From assembly GCA_964435165.1 (NCBI GenBank), contig CAYSXY010000004.1, forward strand, positions 1 through 64,000: a stretch of 64,000 nucleotides of DNA, in the 5' to 3' direction. The translations under genes were made by a program, and so were the position numbers. The notes beneath the pieces are model-generated. The model searched no databases and had not been told where the DNA came from. It was given only the letters and a program-made list of their open reading frames with translations. Origin of the DNA: CAYSXY01 sp964435165. GTDB taxonomy: Bacteria > Pseudomonadota > Alphaproteobacteria > Rickettsiales > RI-342. Positions 17,804 to 26,149 of the stretch are shown here, piece after piece (the first letter of the stretch is position 1; each line of letters starts with the position of its first letter).

Positions 17804-18544
17804 GTGAGTGCCGATAATAAGAGTCCGCTCCAGCAATTTGAAATCACCCCTCTCATTGAGCTTCCAAGTGTTGGTGGATACGATATCAGTTTTACCAACT
17901 CATCGCTCTTTATGATCCTGACGGTTGCCGCGATCATTCTCTTCATCGGTGGCGGTATACGTAAACATGCCATGGTGCCCGGGCGCTGGCAGTCCATGGT
18001 AGAGATGACCTATGAATTCATCGCCAATATGGTGAGCGACAATGTCGGGCGCGAAGGACGGCGCTATTTTCCCTTTATTTTCACTCTCTTCCTCTTTGTG
18101 CTGTTTGGTAATTTGTGGGGGATGATGCCCTACAGTTTCACCATCACCAGCCATGTCATCGTGACATTCGCCTTAGCAGCGTTTATATTTGTTGGGGTTA
18201 CGGTCATTGCTCTGGTGAAGCATGGTACTAAATTTTTTGGGTTTTTTCTCCCGGACGGCACTCCCGGTTTATTAATCCCATTGATCTATCCGATTGAAGT
18301 TATGTCCTATCTGGCGCGCCCCATCAGCCTTTCTGTACGTTTGGCCGCCAATATGATTGTAGGGCATACGCTGTTGAAAGTAATTGCGGGCTTTGTTGTG
18401 ATGATGGGCGTGATTTGGGGAACGATACCGTTTGTCTTCCTGATCGGCCTGACTGGTTTTGAATTTTTCATTGCCTTTTTGCACGCTTACATCTTCACCA
18501 TTTTGACTTGTATTTACCTGAATGATGCACTACACCTGCACTGA
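17804..18544 (+). CDS. atpB: ATP synthase Fo subunit a
   Basis: Inner-membrane subunit that forms the two proton half-channels next to the c-ring. The start is GTG with GAGG eight bases upstream. 246 residues with five to six hydrophobic helices. The essential arginine is R179 in SLSVRLAANMIVGH, and the terminal helix shows FIAFLHAYIFTILTCIYLNDALH. The neighbours are atpI before and atpE after. A gap of 87 bases separates it from atpE. Confidence 0.97.
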   Translation: MSADNKSPLQQFEITPLIELPSVGGYDISFTNSSLFMILTVAAIILFIGGGIRKHAMVPGRWQSMVEMTYEFIANMVSDNVGREGRRYFPFIFTLFLFVLFGNLWGMMPYSFTITSHVIVTFALAAFIFVGVTVIALVKHGTKFFGFFLPDGTPGLLIPLIYPIEVMSYLARPISLSVRLAANMIVGHTLLKVIAGFVVMMGVIWGTIPFVFLIGLTGFEFFIAFLHAYIFTILTCIYLNDALHLH

Positions 18545-18631
18545 TTTTTCGCCCGGCCAGATGTGGCAGCATGTCATGTTTATACGGCGCTCTTGCTAGA
18601 TTTTTCACCCAGCTAATTTAAGAGGATTTAC

Positions 18632-18856
18632 ATGGAACTCGAAGCACTGAAATTTGTTGCTGTTGGTTTGATGGCATTTGGTATGCTTGGTGCCGCCCTG
18701 GGGGTGGGGAACATTTTTGCTGCTATGCTTAATGGTGTTGCCCGCAACCCATCTGCCGAAGGTAAAATGAAGACCTACGCGTTTGTTGGCGCCGCCCTGT
18801 CGGAATTTATGGGTCTTGCCGCGCTTGGTATCGGCCTGATTATACTCTTCGGATAA
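18632..18856 (+). CDS. atpE: ATP synthase Fo subunit c
   Basis: 74-residue hairpin of two membrane helices that forms the rotor ring. The polar loop is RNPSAEGKM and the proton-carrying carboxylate is E58 in ALSEFMGLAALG, a context typical of alphaproteobacteria and mitochondria. Glycine-rich packing is seen in helix 1 (GMLGAALGVGN). AAGAGGA precedes the ATG. A hairpin after the gene may help set the higher c stoichiometry. Confidence 0.97.
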   Translation: MELEALKFVAVGLMAFGMLGAALGVGNIFAAMLNGVARNPSAEGKMKTYAFVGAALSEFMGLAALGIGLIILFG

Positions 18857-18872
18857 TCATTGATGATAGTAT

Positions 18873-18911
18873 GAGGGATATGAGGCCTGCTTTCCGGTCT
18901 CATATCCCCTC
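18873..18911 (+). other. Intercistronic hairpin after atpE
   Basis: GAGGGATATGAG (18873-18884) pairs with CTCATATCCCCTC (18899-18911) with one bulged base. There is no T tract, so it is more likely a 3'-end stabiliser or a partial attenuator than a full terminator. It separates subunit c, needed in many copies, from b' and b. Confidence 0.5.
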
Positions 18912-18937
18912 AGATTGACGGATATCGCACAAGATCA

Positions 18938-19420
18938 ATGCCTCAGTTAGACCCAACATGGTATGCATCGCAGCTATTCTGGCTGCTGATTACCTTTTCA
19001 TTTCTCTATTATGTGGTGCGTCATTCATTGCTGCCGCAAATAGCAGAGGTAATGGAGACGCGCAGTCAGCGTATGGCGTCGGAACTGGATCGTGCGAAAG
19101 AGCTTAAGTTAGAGGCGGACGGCGCGGAAAAAGCTTATAAAGAGGCGCTGGCTCATGCCAGGCAAAGTGCGAATAGCAGCATGGATAAAGTTTCCTCGCG
19201 CATCAGCCGCATGCGTGTTGAGCGACATGAGCAACTGGATGAGAAGTTAGCACAGCAATTGGCGGAAGCTGAATCACGCATTGCCAGCATGCGCGCTGAA
19301 GTCATTGAGCAAATGCGAGAGGCCGCGCAAGGGCTGGCCGTAGATATCGTCACGCGCATGACCGGCGGTACACCGACACAATCAACCGTTGATAAAGCAA
19401 TGAAAGCGGCAGGAGAGTGA
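18938..19420 (+). CDS. atpF2: ATP synthase Fo subunit b'
   Basis: One of the two different b-type stator subunits found in alphaproteobacteria, cyanobacteria and chloroplasts. One N-terminal membrane helix (about 10-30, QLFWLLITFSFLYYVV) is followed by a long charged coiled coil (residues 40-145) that reaches the F1 head. 160 residues. It is followed two bases later by the gene for b, with which it should form a heterodimer. Confidence 0.92.
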   Translation: MPQLDPTWYASQLFWLLITFSFLYYVVRHSLLPQIAEVMETRSQRMASELDRAKELKLEADGAEKAYKEALAHARQSANSSMDKVSSRISRMRVERHEQLDEKLAQQLAEAESRIASMRAEVIEQMREAAQGLAVDIVTRMTGGTPTQSTVDKAMKAAGE

Positions 19421-19421
19421 C

Positions 19422-19895
19422 ATGACGGAAAAAGATGTCGTTGCGATTGGCATTGTCGCGTTTATTTTACTCGTATGGAAACCGCTTAGCCGCGCCATTA
19501 CACAAGCCTTAGACACGCGGTCGGCTCGTATCGAAAAGGAATTGGCAGAAGCAACAAAACTGCGTGAAGAAGCACAGGCGTTGCTCGTATCATTTCAACG
19601 CAAGCAGCGTGATGCGATGAAAGAAGCAGATGATATCGTGGCTAAGGCCAAAGCGGATGCGTCACGACTTATGGAGGAAGCCGAAGCAGAGTTGGAGTGT
19701 GAGCTGAATAAGCGCATTCAAATGGCCATGGAGAAAATTGAACAATCCGAGCAAAATGCCTTGCAGGATGTGAAATCCTACGCCGTCGATGTTGCCGTTG
19801 CGGCTGCCCATACCATGCTTAAAGAGCAAATGAAGAGTGGTTCGATCGACATTATTGATGATGTCATTAGCGACGCGCGTAAACAGTTAAATTAA
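19422..19895 (+). CDS. atpF: ATP synthase Fo subunit b
   Basis: The second stator subunit. A short N-terminal membrane helix (DVVAIGIVAFILLVWKP) precedes a coiled coil with LDTRSARIEKELAEATKLREEAQALL, the conserved region after the membrane in b subunits. 157 residues. It is the last Fo gene here. The F1 genes (atpHAGDC) are not in the window and must be elsewhere, as usual in alphaproteobacteria. Confidence 0.93.
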   Translation: MTEKDVVAIGIVAFILLVWKPLSRAITQALDTRSARIEKELAEATKLREEAQALLVSFQRKQRDAMKEADDIVAKAKADASRLMEEAEAELECELNKRIQMAMEKIEQSEQNALQDVKSYAVDVAVAAAHTMLKEQMKSGSIDIIDDVISDARKQLN

Positions 19896-19919
19896 CATCA
19901 CTGGCAGGGGCGTCTGTCG

Positions 19920-20744
19920 ATGCAGCGCTTCATCGTTATTCTCCTTATTGCCTGGATTAGTGCCTCTCCTTATCGAGTGAAAGCAGGCGCATGGGGTCAA
20001 CCCACAGGTCAGACCGAGCTGATTACCAGCGCTTTCTTTTATCAAACCGAGGAATATGTCGCACCGGATGGTACGGTACAGCCACAACCTACCTTCCGCA
20101 AATATAGCTTGTTTTCATATCTCGAGCATGGGTTGACGGAAGACTGGACGATTGGTGCCAATCTGGAATTGGCCCATGCCAGAGAGCGCCGCCAAAACGG
20201 CCAATCGCAACAAAATAGCGGTGTGGGTGTGATGGAATTATTCGGGCGATACCAATTGGCCAGGGAAGAGAACTGGGCCTTGTCGATTCAGCCATTAGTG
20301 GCCCTGCCCAGCAGCTATGAGACGGATCCGGCGCCTGATATCGGCCATGATCAAACAGATCTTCAAGTCGGCATCCTGTTTGGCGGCACCTTTTCCCTGC
20401 TCGGTCGGCTGCATTATGTCGATACCGCACTTCATTACCGTCACCGGCTTTCCACTCCGTCTGACCAGCTGCGCGGGGAAGTGACGCTTGGCCTGCGCAT
20501 AACGGATGATTGGGAGTTACTCACCCAGCTCTTTCATATTCACAATCTTGGCGATGCAATTGCTGGCCCCCAAGGGGTGCGACTGACCCCGGAAGAAGAT
20601 TACCGCTTGACCAAACTGCAAATTTCCGGACTCTATCATATGACGGAAGATGTCGCGCTGCAATTGGGCGGCTTTGCGCATTTGCATGCGCGCAATACCG
20701 GGGGTGATGGCGGCGGCATGGCGGCGCTGTGGCTCAACTGGTAG
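19920..20744 (+). CDS. Predicted outer-membrane beta-barrel protein, XagA-like
   Basis: 274 residues. A signal peptide (hydrophobic, ending near VKAG) is followed by AGAWGQPTGQTELIT and alternating polar/hydrophobic strands with aromatic girdles (YSLFSYLEHGLTEDWTIGAN, LQVGILFGG, LHYRHRL). It ends in an aromatic residue (WLNW), as outer-membrane barrels do. The pattern recalls XagA, encoded next to glycosyltransferase XagB in Xanthomonas exopolysaccharide loci; I base that on memory. The next gene, 30 bases downstream, is an XagB/NfrB-like glycosyltransferase, so export of its polymer is a sensible role. AGGGG precedes the ATG. Confidence 0.65.
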   Translation: MQRFIVILLIAWISASPYRVKAGAWGQPTGQTELITSAFFYQTEEYVAPDGTVQPQPTFRKYSLFSYLEHGLTEDWTIGANLELAHARERRQNGQSQQNSGVGVMELFGRYQLAREENWALSIQPLVALPSSYETDPAPDIGHDQTDLQVGILFGGTFSLLGRLHYVDTALHYRHRLSTPSDQLRGEVTLGLRITDDWELLTQLFHIHNLGDAIAGPQGVRLTPEEDYRLTKLQISGLYHMTEDVALQLGGFAHLHARNTGGDGGGMAALWLNW

Positions 20745-20774
20745 TGATGTTTAATTGGTCGAAGGGGTATGCAC

Positions 20775-22619
20775 ATGACAGCATCGACACCTTCATTACC
20801 GCTGGGCGAAATGCTTATTGCCCGCGGCTTGCTGACTCCCAAGCAGCGGGATGATGCGCTGCGACGTCAGCGACGCTCCGGCGCGCTGATGGGTGATGTG
20901 TTGATCGGCATGGGTTATATCCGCCACTTGCCACTCTATCAAACATTGGCTGAACAACAGCGCCTGCCCTTCGTTAATTTACTCACCACACCGCCCGATG
21001 CATCGCTGCTGCGTCATGAATTACGCCATTATTACCGGCGATTTGGGTTGATGCCCTGGCGCCGGGTTAAGGGCGTGCTGCACATTGCGGTTACCCGATT
21101 GGATCAGCATGTCACACGCTGGCTGGACCGTCATTATGGTGCCGATCGCTATCGTCTGGTGATGACATCCCCGCTTGATATTCGCCGCACGCAGGAAATG
21201 TGTTTTTATGATCAGGACAGCTTAGATGCCCGTGTTGGCCTCGCATTGCAGCAACCGGCAAAATCAGCACGCCAGCTACTCAGTCGCCAGCAGCGTATCA
21301 TGTTGTTCTGGGTGGCCGCGCTTTATCTGACCGGTATTGTCTTATGGCCCTCGATCGTGCCGTCATTGACGTTGATCGGATTGCTGACGTTATGTGCCGT
21401 CACGCTATGTTTTAAGCTGTATTTGTTTGTGTTGGGGCTGGGCAACCATCACTATGTCGCCTTGCCAAATCCACTCACGTCGGACAACAAACTACCGGTT
21501 TACACTATTCTGGTGCCGCTCTATCAGGAACAAAAAAGCCTGCCGGGATTATTGTGCGCACTGCGCACACTTGATTATCCCAAAGAAAAACTCGACATTA
21601 AACTGATTGTTGAGGCGGATGACCCGTTGACCCGCAACGCCCTTGAATCGCTGAAACCGGAAAGCTACTTTGACATTGTCAGCGTTCCACCCAGCGAACC
21701 GCGCACCAAGCCCAAAGCCTGTAATTATGCTCTGCGCTTTGCCCGTGGTGAGATGGTGACGATTTTTGATGCGGAAGATCGACCGACATCCTCCCAATTG
21801 CGACATGCCGCGAGCTATTTTCACGCATCGAATGGGAAAACGGTCTGCCTTCAGGCACGACTCAATTACCATAATCGACGGCAAAACTGGTTAACCCGCC
21901 TTTTTGCCATTGAGTATGCCGCCTGGTTTGATGTAATGCTCAAAGGCCTGCACCGCATGGGTGCGCCCGTGCCGCTCGGTGGTACCAGTAATCATATCCC
22001 TATCCGTCACTTACAAACAGTGGGAGCCTGGGATGCGTTTAATGTGACGGAAGATGCCGATCTCGGTATTCGCCTGGCATTGGCAGGCGGCAAGACCGGA
22101 CTGCTGGATTCCATCACGCTGGAAGAAGCGCCCTCCTCTCTTTCGGTCTGGCTCAAACAACGCACGCGCTGGATCAAAGGATATATCCAGACTTATATTG
22201 TCCATATGCGCCATCCACGTGTGTTGCGGCGAACGCTTGGCTGGCGGGGTTTTATCGGATTTCAGCTTTTTGTCGGTGCGCCAGCGCTGGTTTTTTTGCT
22301 GACGCCGCTCATGTGGCTGCTGGCCGTGCTTTGGCTGGCCGGCCTGACCGCTCCAACAAATGACCAACTCACCCAGTGGATTTATGCGCTTTCCGCGGCG
22401 AATCTCATCGGGGCGATTGCTGTGCATTTCATCCAGGCATGGATCGTGCTATGGACCAAACCGTGGGATGGCATGCTCGGGTCATTATTTCTTTTTCCCT
22501 TTTACTGGCTGCTGCATTCGGCCGCCAGCTTTCGCGCTGTGTGGCAATTATGGCGGCGGCCTTTCTACTGGGATAAAACCCCGCACCGGCTGACCGGAAT
22601 CCTGCCGCATATGTCATAG
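20775..22619 (+). CDS. MshEN-domain family 2 glycosyltransferase (XagB/NfrB-like)
   Basis: Inner-membrane polysaccharide synthase with an unusual front end. Residues about 7-130 match the MshEN/T2SSE_N domain (PLGEMLIARGLLTPKQRDDAL, then MGDVLIGMGYI, LAEQQRLPFVNL). This is a known c-di-GMP receptor fold, although the usual Arg of both RLG motifs is replaced here (Pro, Met). Two membrane helices (about 178-218) lead to the GT2 domain with DAED (D332, D335), TEDAD (425-429) and QRTRW (462-466), as in processive synthases. More membrane helices follow to residue 600. 614 aa from the ATG at 20775, chosen because GAAGGGG is correctly spaced for it and not for the ATG at 20769. It follows the barrel gene in one unit. 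Confidence 0.85.
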   Translation: MTASTPSLPLGEMLIARGLLTPKQRDDALRRQRRSGALMGDVLIGMGYIRHLPLYQTLAEQQRLPFVNLLTTPPDASLLRHELRHYYRRFGLMPWRRVKGVLHIAVTRLDQHVTRWLDRHYGADRYRLVMTSPLDIRRTQEMCFYDQDSLDARVGLALQQPAKSARQLLSRQQRIMLFWVAALYLTGIVLWPSIVPSLTLIGLLTLCAVTLCFKLYLFVLGLGNHHYVALPNPLTSDNKLPVYTILVPLYQEQKSLPGLLCALRTLDYPKEKLDIKLIVEADDPLTRNALESLKPESYFDIVSVPPSEPRTKPKACNYALRFARGEMVTIFDAEDRPTSSQLRHAASYFHASNGKTVCLQARLNYHNRRQNWLTRLFAIEYAAWFDVMLKGLHRMGAPVPLGGTSNHIPIRHLQTVGAWDAFNVTEDADLGIRLALAGGKTGLLDSITLEEAPSSLSVWLKQRTRWIKGYIQTYIVHMRHPRVLRRTLGWRGFIGFQLFVGAPALVFLLTPLMWLLAVLWLAGLTAPTNDQLTQWIYALSAANLIGAIAVHFIQAWIVLWTKPWDGMLGSLFLFPFYWLLHSAASFRAVWQLWRRPFYWDKTPHRLTGILPHMS

Positions 22620-22664
22620 CCTCTGTTGAGGCATCATGTAAGGATGTTGCCTCAACAGAGGCTA
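22617..22664 (+). repeat. 17-bp perfect hairpin overlapping the glycosyltransferase stop
   Basis: The left arm 22617-22633, beginning at the TAG stop, pairs perfectly with 22648-22664 around a 14-base loop. There is no T tract after it. It could stabilise the transcript 3' end or act as a weak terminator. Confidence 0.65.
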
Positions 22665-22747
22665 TAGCCATTCACATTAATTTTCATACAATCTGAATGG
22701 CTATGAGGCCGCGACTGCTGCCCGCGCCATAGTTGGCGCGTAAGCCT
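22664..22747 (+). repeat. Structured intergenic repeat, copy 2 (GCGACTGC/GGCGCGTAAG family)
   Basis: An 11-bp hairpin (22664-22674 with 22694-22704, ATAGCCATTCA) is followed by GCGACTGC (22711-22718) and CGCGCCA/TGGCGCG ending in TAAG (22744). The order of hairpin, GCGACTGC and GGCGCGTAAG matches 15397-15465, while the first hairpin differs in sequence. Confidence 0.6.
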
Positions 22748-22764
22748 TAGTGGCGTCTTAACGC

Positions 22765-22794
22765 CCCACTAATTTCTGTACAGAAATTAGTGGG
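22765..22794. repeat. 30-bp perfect palindrome
   Basis: CCCACTAATTTCTG at 22765-22778 is followed by TA and its exact reverse complement to 22794 except for that centre, which is itself symmetric. It lies about 20 bases before the candidate rpmJ promoter. It could be a hairpin terminator in either direction or a protein-binding site. Confidence 0.7.
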
Positions 22795-22814
22795 AAAAGC
22801 TATAAACGCCCGGC

Positions 22815-22843
22815 TTGACTTCTACAGCAAAAGCCATTATCAA
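22815..22843 (+). promoter_or_regulatory. Candidate promoter of rpmJ
   Basis: TTGACT at 22815-22820, a 17-base spacer, and TATCAA at 22838-22843. It would give a leader of about 40 bases before rpmJ. Confidence 0.45.
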
Positions 22844-22889
22844 CCATCGCTCTGTTATTTTAATTAACGCGAATGACGCGAGATAAGCC

Positions 22890-23015
22890 ATGAAAGTGCT
22901 CAGTTCCCTGAAGTCGGCCAAGAAACGTGATAAAAACTGCCGGGTAATCCGCCGCAAAGGCCGCGTTTATGTGATCAATAAGAAAAACCCTCGCTTTAAG
23001 GCGCGCCAGGGTTAA
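22890..23015 (+). CDS. rpmJ: 50S ribosomal protein L36
   Basis: A 41-residue ribosomal protein beginning MKVLSSLKSAKKRDKNC and ending NPRFKARQG. It has the RRKGRVYVINKKNP core of the alphaproteobacterial L36 type. Only one cysteine is present and the C-x2-C...C...H zinc ribbon is missing, so this is the zinc-independent form, common in this class. It stands alone with its own promoter. Confidence 0.93.
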   Translation: MKVLSSLKSAKKRDKNCRVIRRKGRVYVINKKNPRFKARQG

Positions 23016-23093
23016 TTGATATCGGCGATGATTGCCGACACGTAAGACAGAATGATTGCCTATTTGCTAGACCTTATCCAGATGGTGTGAGAG

Positions 23094-23540
23094 TTATTCT
23101 TTAGGAGATTGGCTCTGCGTGATGTTGAGCAGCCATTCACCCGATTCAGCACGCTCAAATACATAGAGTGCCGTTTGGTTGCGGCCATTGCGCAATTTTT
23201 CATCTACAGTCACATACGCCGTTTGGTCATCGTGAATTTCGCCTGAGACAAACAGCACATCCCTGACTGCACGGCCAAATGATGCATCGGTTCGAAAATG
23301 TTGCCGGGAATCGGCAGTCATAATAGATTCAATTAATGGCCGACTATGACGGTTTAGCGCGGTGCGTACAATATCAAACGACGGCAGTTGGAGGTCTATA
23401 TCGGTGATTGTGACAATCACCGGCCCCGCCTCTTCCTCCGCTACCGGCTCCGGAGCTGGTTGCTTTGCTGACTGCATCATGACAACCATGCCGATGGCAC
23501 CTATGACAATCAGGAGGATAATCGCTATCCAGGGCTTCAC
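23094..23540 (-). CDS. Single-pass membrane protein, unknown function
   Basis: 148 residues. An N-terminal membrane helix (IAIILLIVIGAIGMVVMM) is followed by a Pro/Glu linker (PAPEPVAEEEAGP) and a soluble domain of about 105 residues. That domain contains HFRTDASFGRAVRDVLFVSGEIHDDQTAYVTVDEKLRNG and looks alpha/beta, perhaps cystatin/NTF2-like. The domain should be periplasmic. No family recognised. It stands alone in the minus orientation between rpmJ and an oppositely oriented gene. Confidence 0.6.
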   Translation of the reverse strand: MKPWIAIILLIVIGAIGMVVMMQSAKQPAPEPVAEEEAGPVIVTITDIDLQLPSFDIVRTALNRHSRPLIESIMTADSRQHFRTDASFGRAVRDVLFVSGEIHDDQTAYVTVDEKLRNGRNQTALYVFERAESGEWLLNITQSQSPKE

Positions 23541-23570
23541 TTTTTCACCTTTTTGTTAGCACCTTTTTCC

Positions 23571-23614
23571 TAGATAATGTCGTCACAAAACGGAGAATAT
23601 GACAGCATTATCTA
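23571..23614 (+). repeat. Intergenic inverted repeat with TCGTCAC core, copy 1
   Basis: TAGATAATG (23571-23579) and CATTATCTA (23606-23614) bracket TCGTCACAAAACGGAGAATATGACAG-type sequence. The core TCGTCACAAAACG (23580-23592) matches 10 of 13 bases of TCGTCACGAGATG, found at 28665 and 34905. It lies between divergent genes. Confidence 0.45.
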
Positions 23615-23802
23615 AGAGCACCCAAGTACAGACATATGTCATCCGGCATGCCCATTACTTTCACTATGTGATTTTAGCATAGCTTGATCGGGAATGCGAC
23701 GCTCTTATCCCGTCAGGAATTATTTTCTTTGCTCATGCCGTAGACAGTCATATCTTTGTCATATGCATTTGCTATGATGCACATGAAATCAAAGGGATTC
23801 AC

Positions 23803-25269
23803 ATGGCCACCGACGACGATTCGCAATCGAAAAGATCAGGCAAAGGGGTTGCCCGACGTACGAACACAGCGCGTATCCGCCGTCGCCAGTTTAATCTGGC
23901 AGAAGCGTTGGATTTATTACAATTCTGCCGCAGAAAGGCAGGGCCTGCTGCACGGAAAGCCACATCCTCACCGCCGTCCCGCCCCATAATGCAACCACCC
24001 TTAGCGGAGCGACAGAAGCAGCCAAGCGCAAAGCAACATGGTGATGCGCAACAGACAAAACCCAAACCGCTCCTCCTGAGAGCCAGTCATTTGCAGTTGC
24101 TTCATGATAAGGGCCTCTTGCCTTATCTGCTGCGACAGGTATCGTCACGTTCGTTATCGATTTCCATGATTGTGATCCAGGGCCCTGTACCGTTAGCACT
24201 CTGGCTACCATTGATGCAGGCGCATCATCTGCCCATTGCTCCTGCGGATGTCGTGGTCACCCCCGATGAATTACAGCAGCTACAGCGCAATGGTACGTTG
24301 GCGAGTATCCTCACTTCGCTTACGAGCAGGCGCACTCTCTCGCGTATTCGTTCCTTCACCGTCAGGGCAGCCGAGCATGGGCATGCGATCGTACCCATCC
24401 GTATCATCAAGCAGCTTTATAGCCATTTTCATGCACATTCGGTCATTCAATTCCATGGGCTTTCCATTGGGTGGGATGATCAACGGACAAGCGGAGTGGC
24501 GGCCGCGATCATCCGATGGGTATTGTCGCACAGTCGTGCAGGCAGTCAGCCTAGCCGCTTCATGCAATTGCATATTATTGGTTCGGGCACTGTCGCTGAT
24601 TGTCGGTTGTTTGATGGCATCTCCCACTCGCATCTTGGTGCCCTGCCCGTTCACTTTGACCATTGCCGTTTGAGTGATCTAAAGCTTGATCTGAAAGAAT
24701 TGGCGCAAGTACGCTTTTATCAATGTCAGTTGGATAATTTGTCCCTGAGCAACCGATATGGATTGCGCGGCATCAGGCCGCTGTTTCATGCGCAAAGCTC
24801 GCTACATATACTCGCATGCGATGACGCCGTGCCGCTGAATGAACTCTGTGATGCGTCAAGCAGGATGAGTCGTCCCTCGGCCGTCTATGTCAGTGATCCG
24901 ATTGAGCGGATGGTGGAAGAATTATTCACACGTGACGGGGCATTGCGTGCACATCGCAGTGGACAGATTGATCCGCATAATGCAGACCATGCGATGTTGC
25001 ACCATAGCACGGCAACGCAGCGCCGTCACGAGCAATCCCGCGTCTCAGATGTGATTCATTCCCTGCTGCGACGTATGGTGCGTCAAAAAGCTGGCAAAGA
25101 TACGGCTTCAGAGCGTCATGACGCTCGCCCACGTCCTTCCGACATTCGTATCACACGGCATGATTTGGATTCCTCGCCTGCGAATGAGAATAGAAAAAAC
25201 ACTCAACGAGATAAGAAGAAATCGGTTGTGACATCGCGCAATCGCGAAAAACAGCGGATATATCACTAA
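23803..25269 (+). CDS. Large basic protein of unknown function
   Basis: 488 residues. The first 100 are polar, Arg/Lys/Pro/Gln-rich and probably disordered. Residues about 100-380 form an ordered core without membrane segments. A stretch near 245-345 (DCRLFDGISHSHLGALPVHFDHCRLSDLKLDLKELAQVRFYQCQLDNLSL) has a weak repeat of hydrophobic-x-x-C/D-x-L like a beta-helix or LRR-type solenoid. The C-terminal 120 residues are again charged and disordered. No signal peptide. AAAGGG lies 7 bases before the ATG. I recognise no family, and neither neighbour (a membrane protein, flgH) suggests a role. Confidence 0.6.
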   Translation: MATDDDSQSKRSGKGVARRTNTARIRRRQFNLAEALDLLQFCRRKAGPAARKATSSPPSRPIMQPPLAERQKQPSAKQHGDAQQTKPKPLLLRASHLQLLHDKGLLPYLLRQVSSRSLSISMIVIQGPVPLALWLPLMQAHHLPIAPADVVVTPDELQQLQRNGTLASILTSLTSRRTLSRIRSFTVRAAEHGHAIVPIRIIKQLYSHFHAHSVIQFHGLSIGWDDQRTSGVAAAIIRWVLSHSRAGSQPSRFMQLHIIGSGTVADCRLFDGISHSHLGALPVHFDHCRLSDLKLDLKELAQVRFYQCQLDNLSLSNRYGLRGIRPLFHAQSSLHILACDDAVPLNELCDASSRMSRPSAVYVSDPIERMVEELFTRDGALRAHRSGQIDPHNADHAMLHHSTATQRRHEQSRVSDVIHSLLRRMVRQKAGKDTASERHDARPRPSDIRITRHDLDSSPANENRKNTQRDKKKSVVTSRNREKQRIYH

Positions 25270-25342
25270 AAAGCATTGCCACGCTCATTGCAATATAGCA
25301 ATGAACGCGGCGGAGCTGGAGGGCCACTCTGATTCACCGATT

Positions 25343-26128
25343 CTAGAAGGGCGAGAGGACATCGATGATTTGTGTGCCATAGCGCGGCTGCTGCAAGTCG
25401 CTCAACTGGCCCTGACCTCCATAGACGACCCGTGCTTCCGCCAATTGCGACAGCTCAATTGTATTGTCCGCCTTGATATCTTCCGGCCGGATCACCCCGG
25501 TGACAGCCACCTGGCGCTTTTCATAATTGACGCGCACTTCCTGCTGACCATGAATCACCAGGTTACCATTCGGCAAGCGCTGCACGACCAATGCGGCGAT
25601 TTCCGTTTCAATCCGCTCCCGGCGCTGAATGATGCCCTGCCCAGTCGTGGTACTTTCCTGGTTTAGATCGAACAGATTAGTTTCATCCGCATCCCCGGGA
25701 AGCAAACCGACAACGCGGCGCTCCAGCCCCCAAAGCGCCGGCACCTGCAGGCCTTCTTCCGACTCGCGCTCACGCTCGGTCAGATTATCCAATTGTGCCC
25801 GGTCATTAATCTCGATTTTAACCGTGACAATATCCCCCACTCGGTTCGCCCGTTGATCGCGGAAAAACGCGCGACTGCCAGGCTGCCACAAGGAATTGGG
25901 ATTACGGCGCACCGGCGTCGCTTTTTCCGGCATCGGCCAGCTCACCGGCTTATAATCCTGTTTTTCAACGGGGTTTTCAATGGTTGAGAGCGGAGGCTCT
26001 TTCCCAACTTTACTGAGCCGATCCATCGTTTCGGCACAGCCGGTCACCGTGAGCAGCATCAGGCTAATGCCCATCACCGTGACCCATTGCGACAGGCTCC
26101 AGTGCGAATATGTACTTTGTTTTAACAT
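25343..26128 (-). CDS. flgH: Flagellar L-ring lipoprotein FlgH
   Basis: Outer-membrane ring around the flagellar rod. The lipobox LTVTGC places the lipidated Cys at residue 31. The conserved SLW, GSRAFFRDQRANRVGDIVTVKIEI and the C-terminal GVIRPEDIKADNTIELSQLAEARVVYGGQGQL blocks are present. 261 residues. AGGGGAA precedes the ATG. It is the last gene of the minus-strand unit flgF-flgG-flgA-flgH; flgI is not adjacent. Confidence 0.94.
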   Translation of the reverse strand: MLKQSTYSHWSLSQWVTVMGISLMLLTVTGCAETMDRLSKVGKEPPLSTIENPVEKQDYKPVSWPMPEKATPVRRNPNSLWQPGSRAFFRDQRANRVGDIVTVKIEINDRAQLDNLTERERESEEGLQVPALWGLERRVVGLLPGDADETNLFDLNQESTTTGQGIIQRRERIETEIAALVVQRLPNGNLVIHGQQEVRVNYEKRQVAVTGVIRPEDIKADNTIELSQLAEARVVYGGQGQLSDLQQPRYGTQIIDVLSPF

Positions 26129-26149
26129 GTTATTCCCCTTTTCTTATTT

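Noticed and set aside
25285..25304. Terminator between the convergent 488-residue gene and flgH
   Set aside because: A 7-bp TCATTGC/GCAATGA hairpin exists but has no T tract and little GC; too weak to list.
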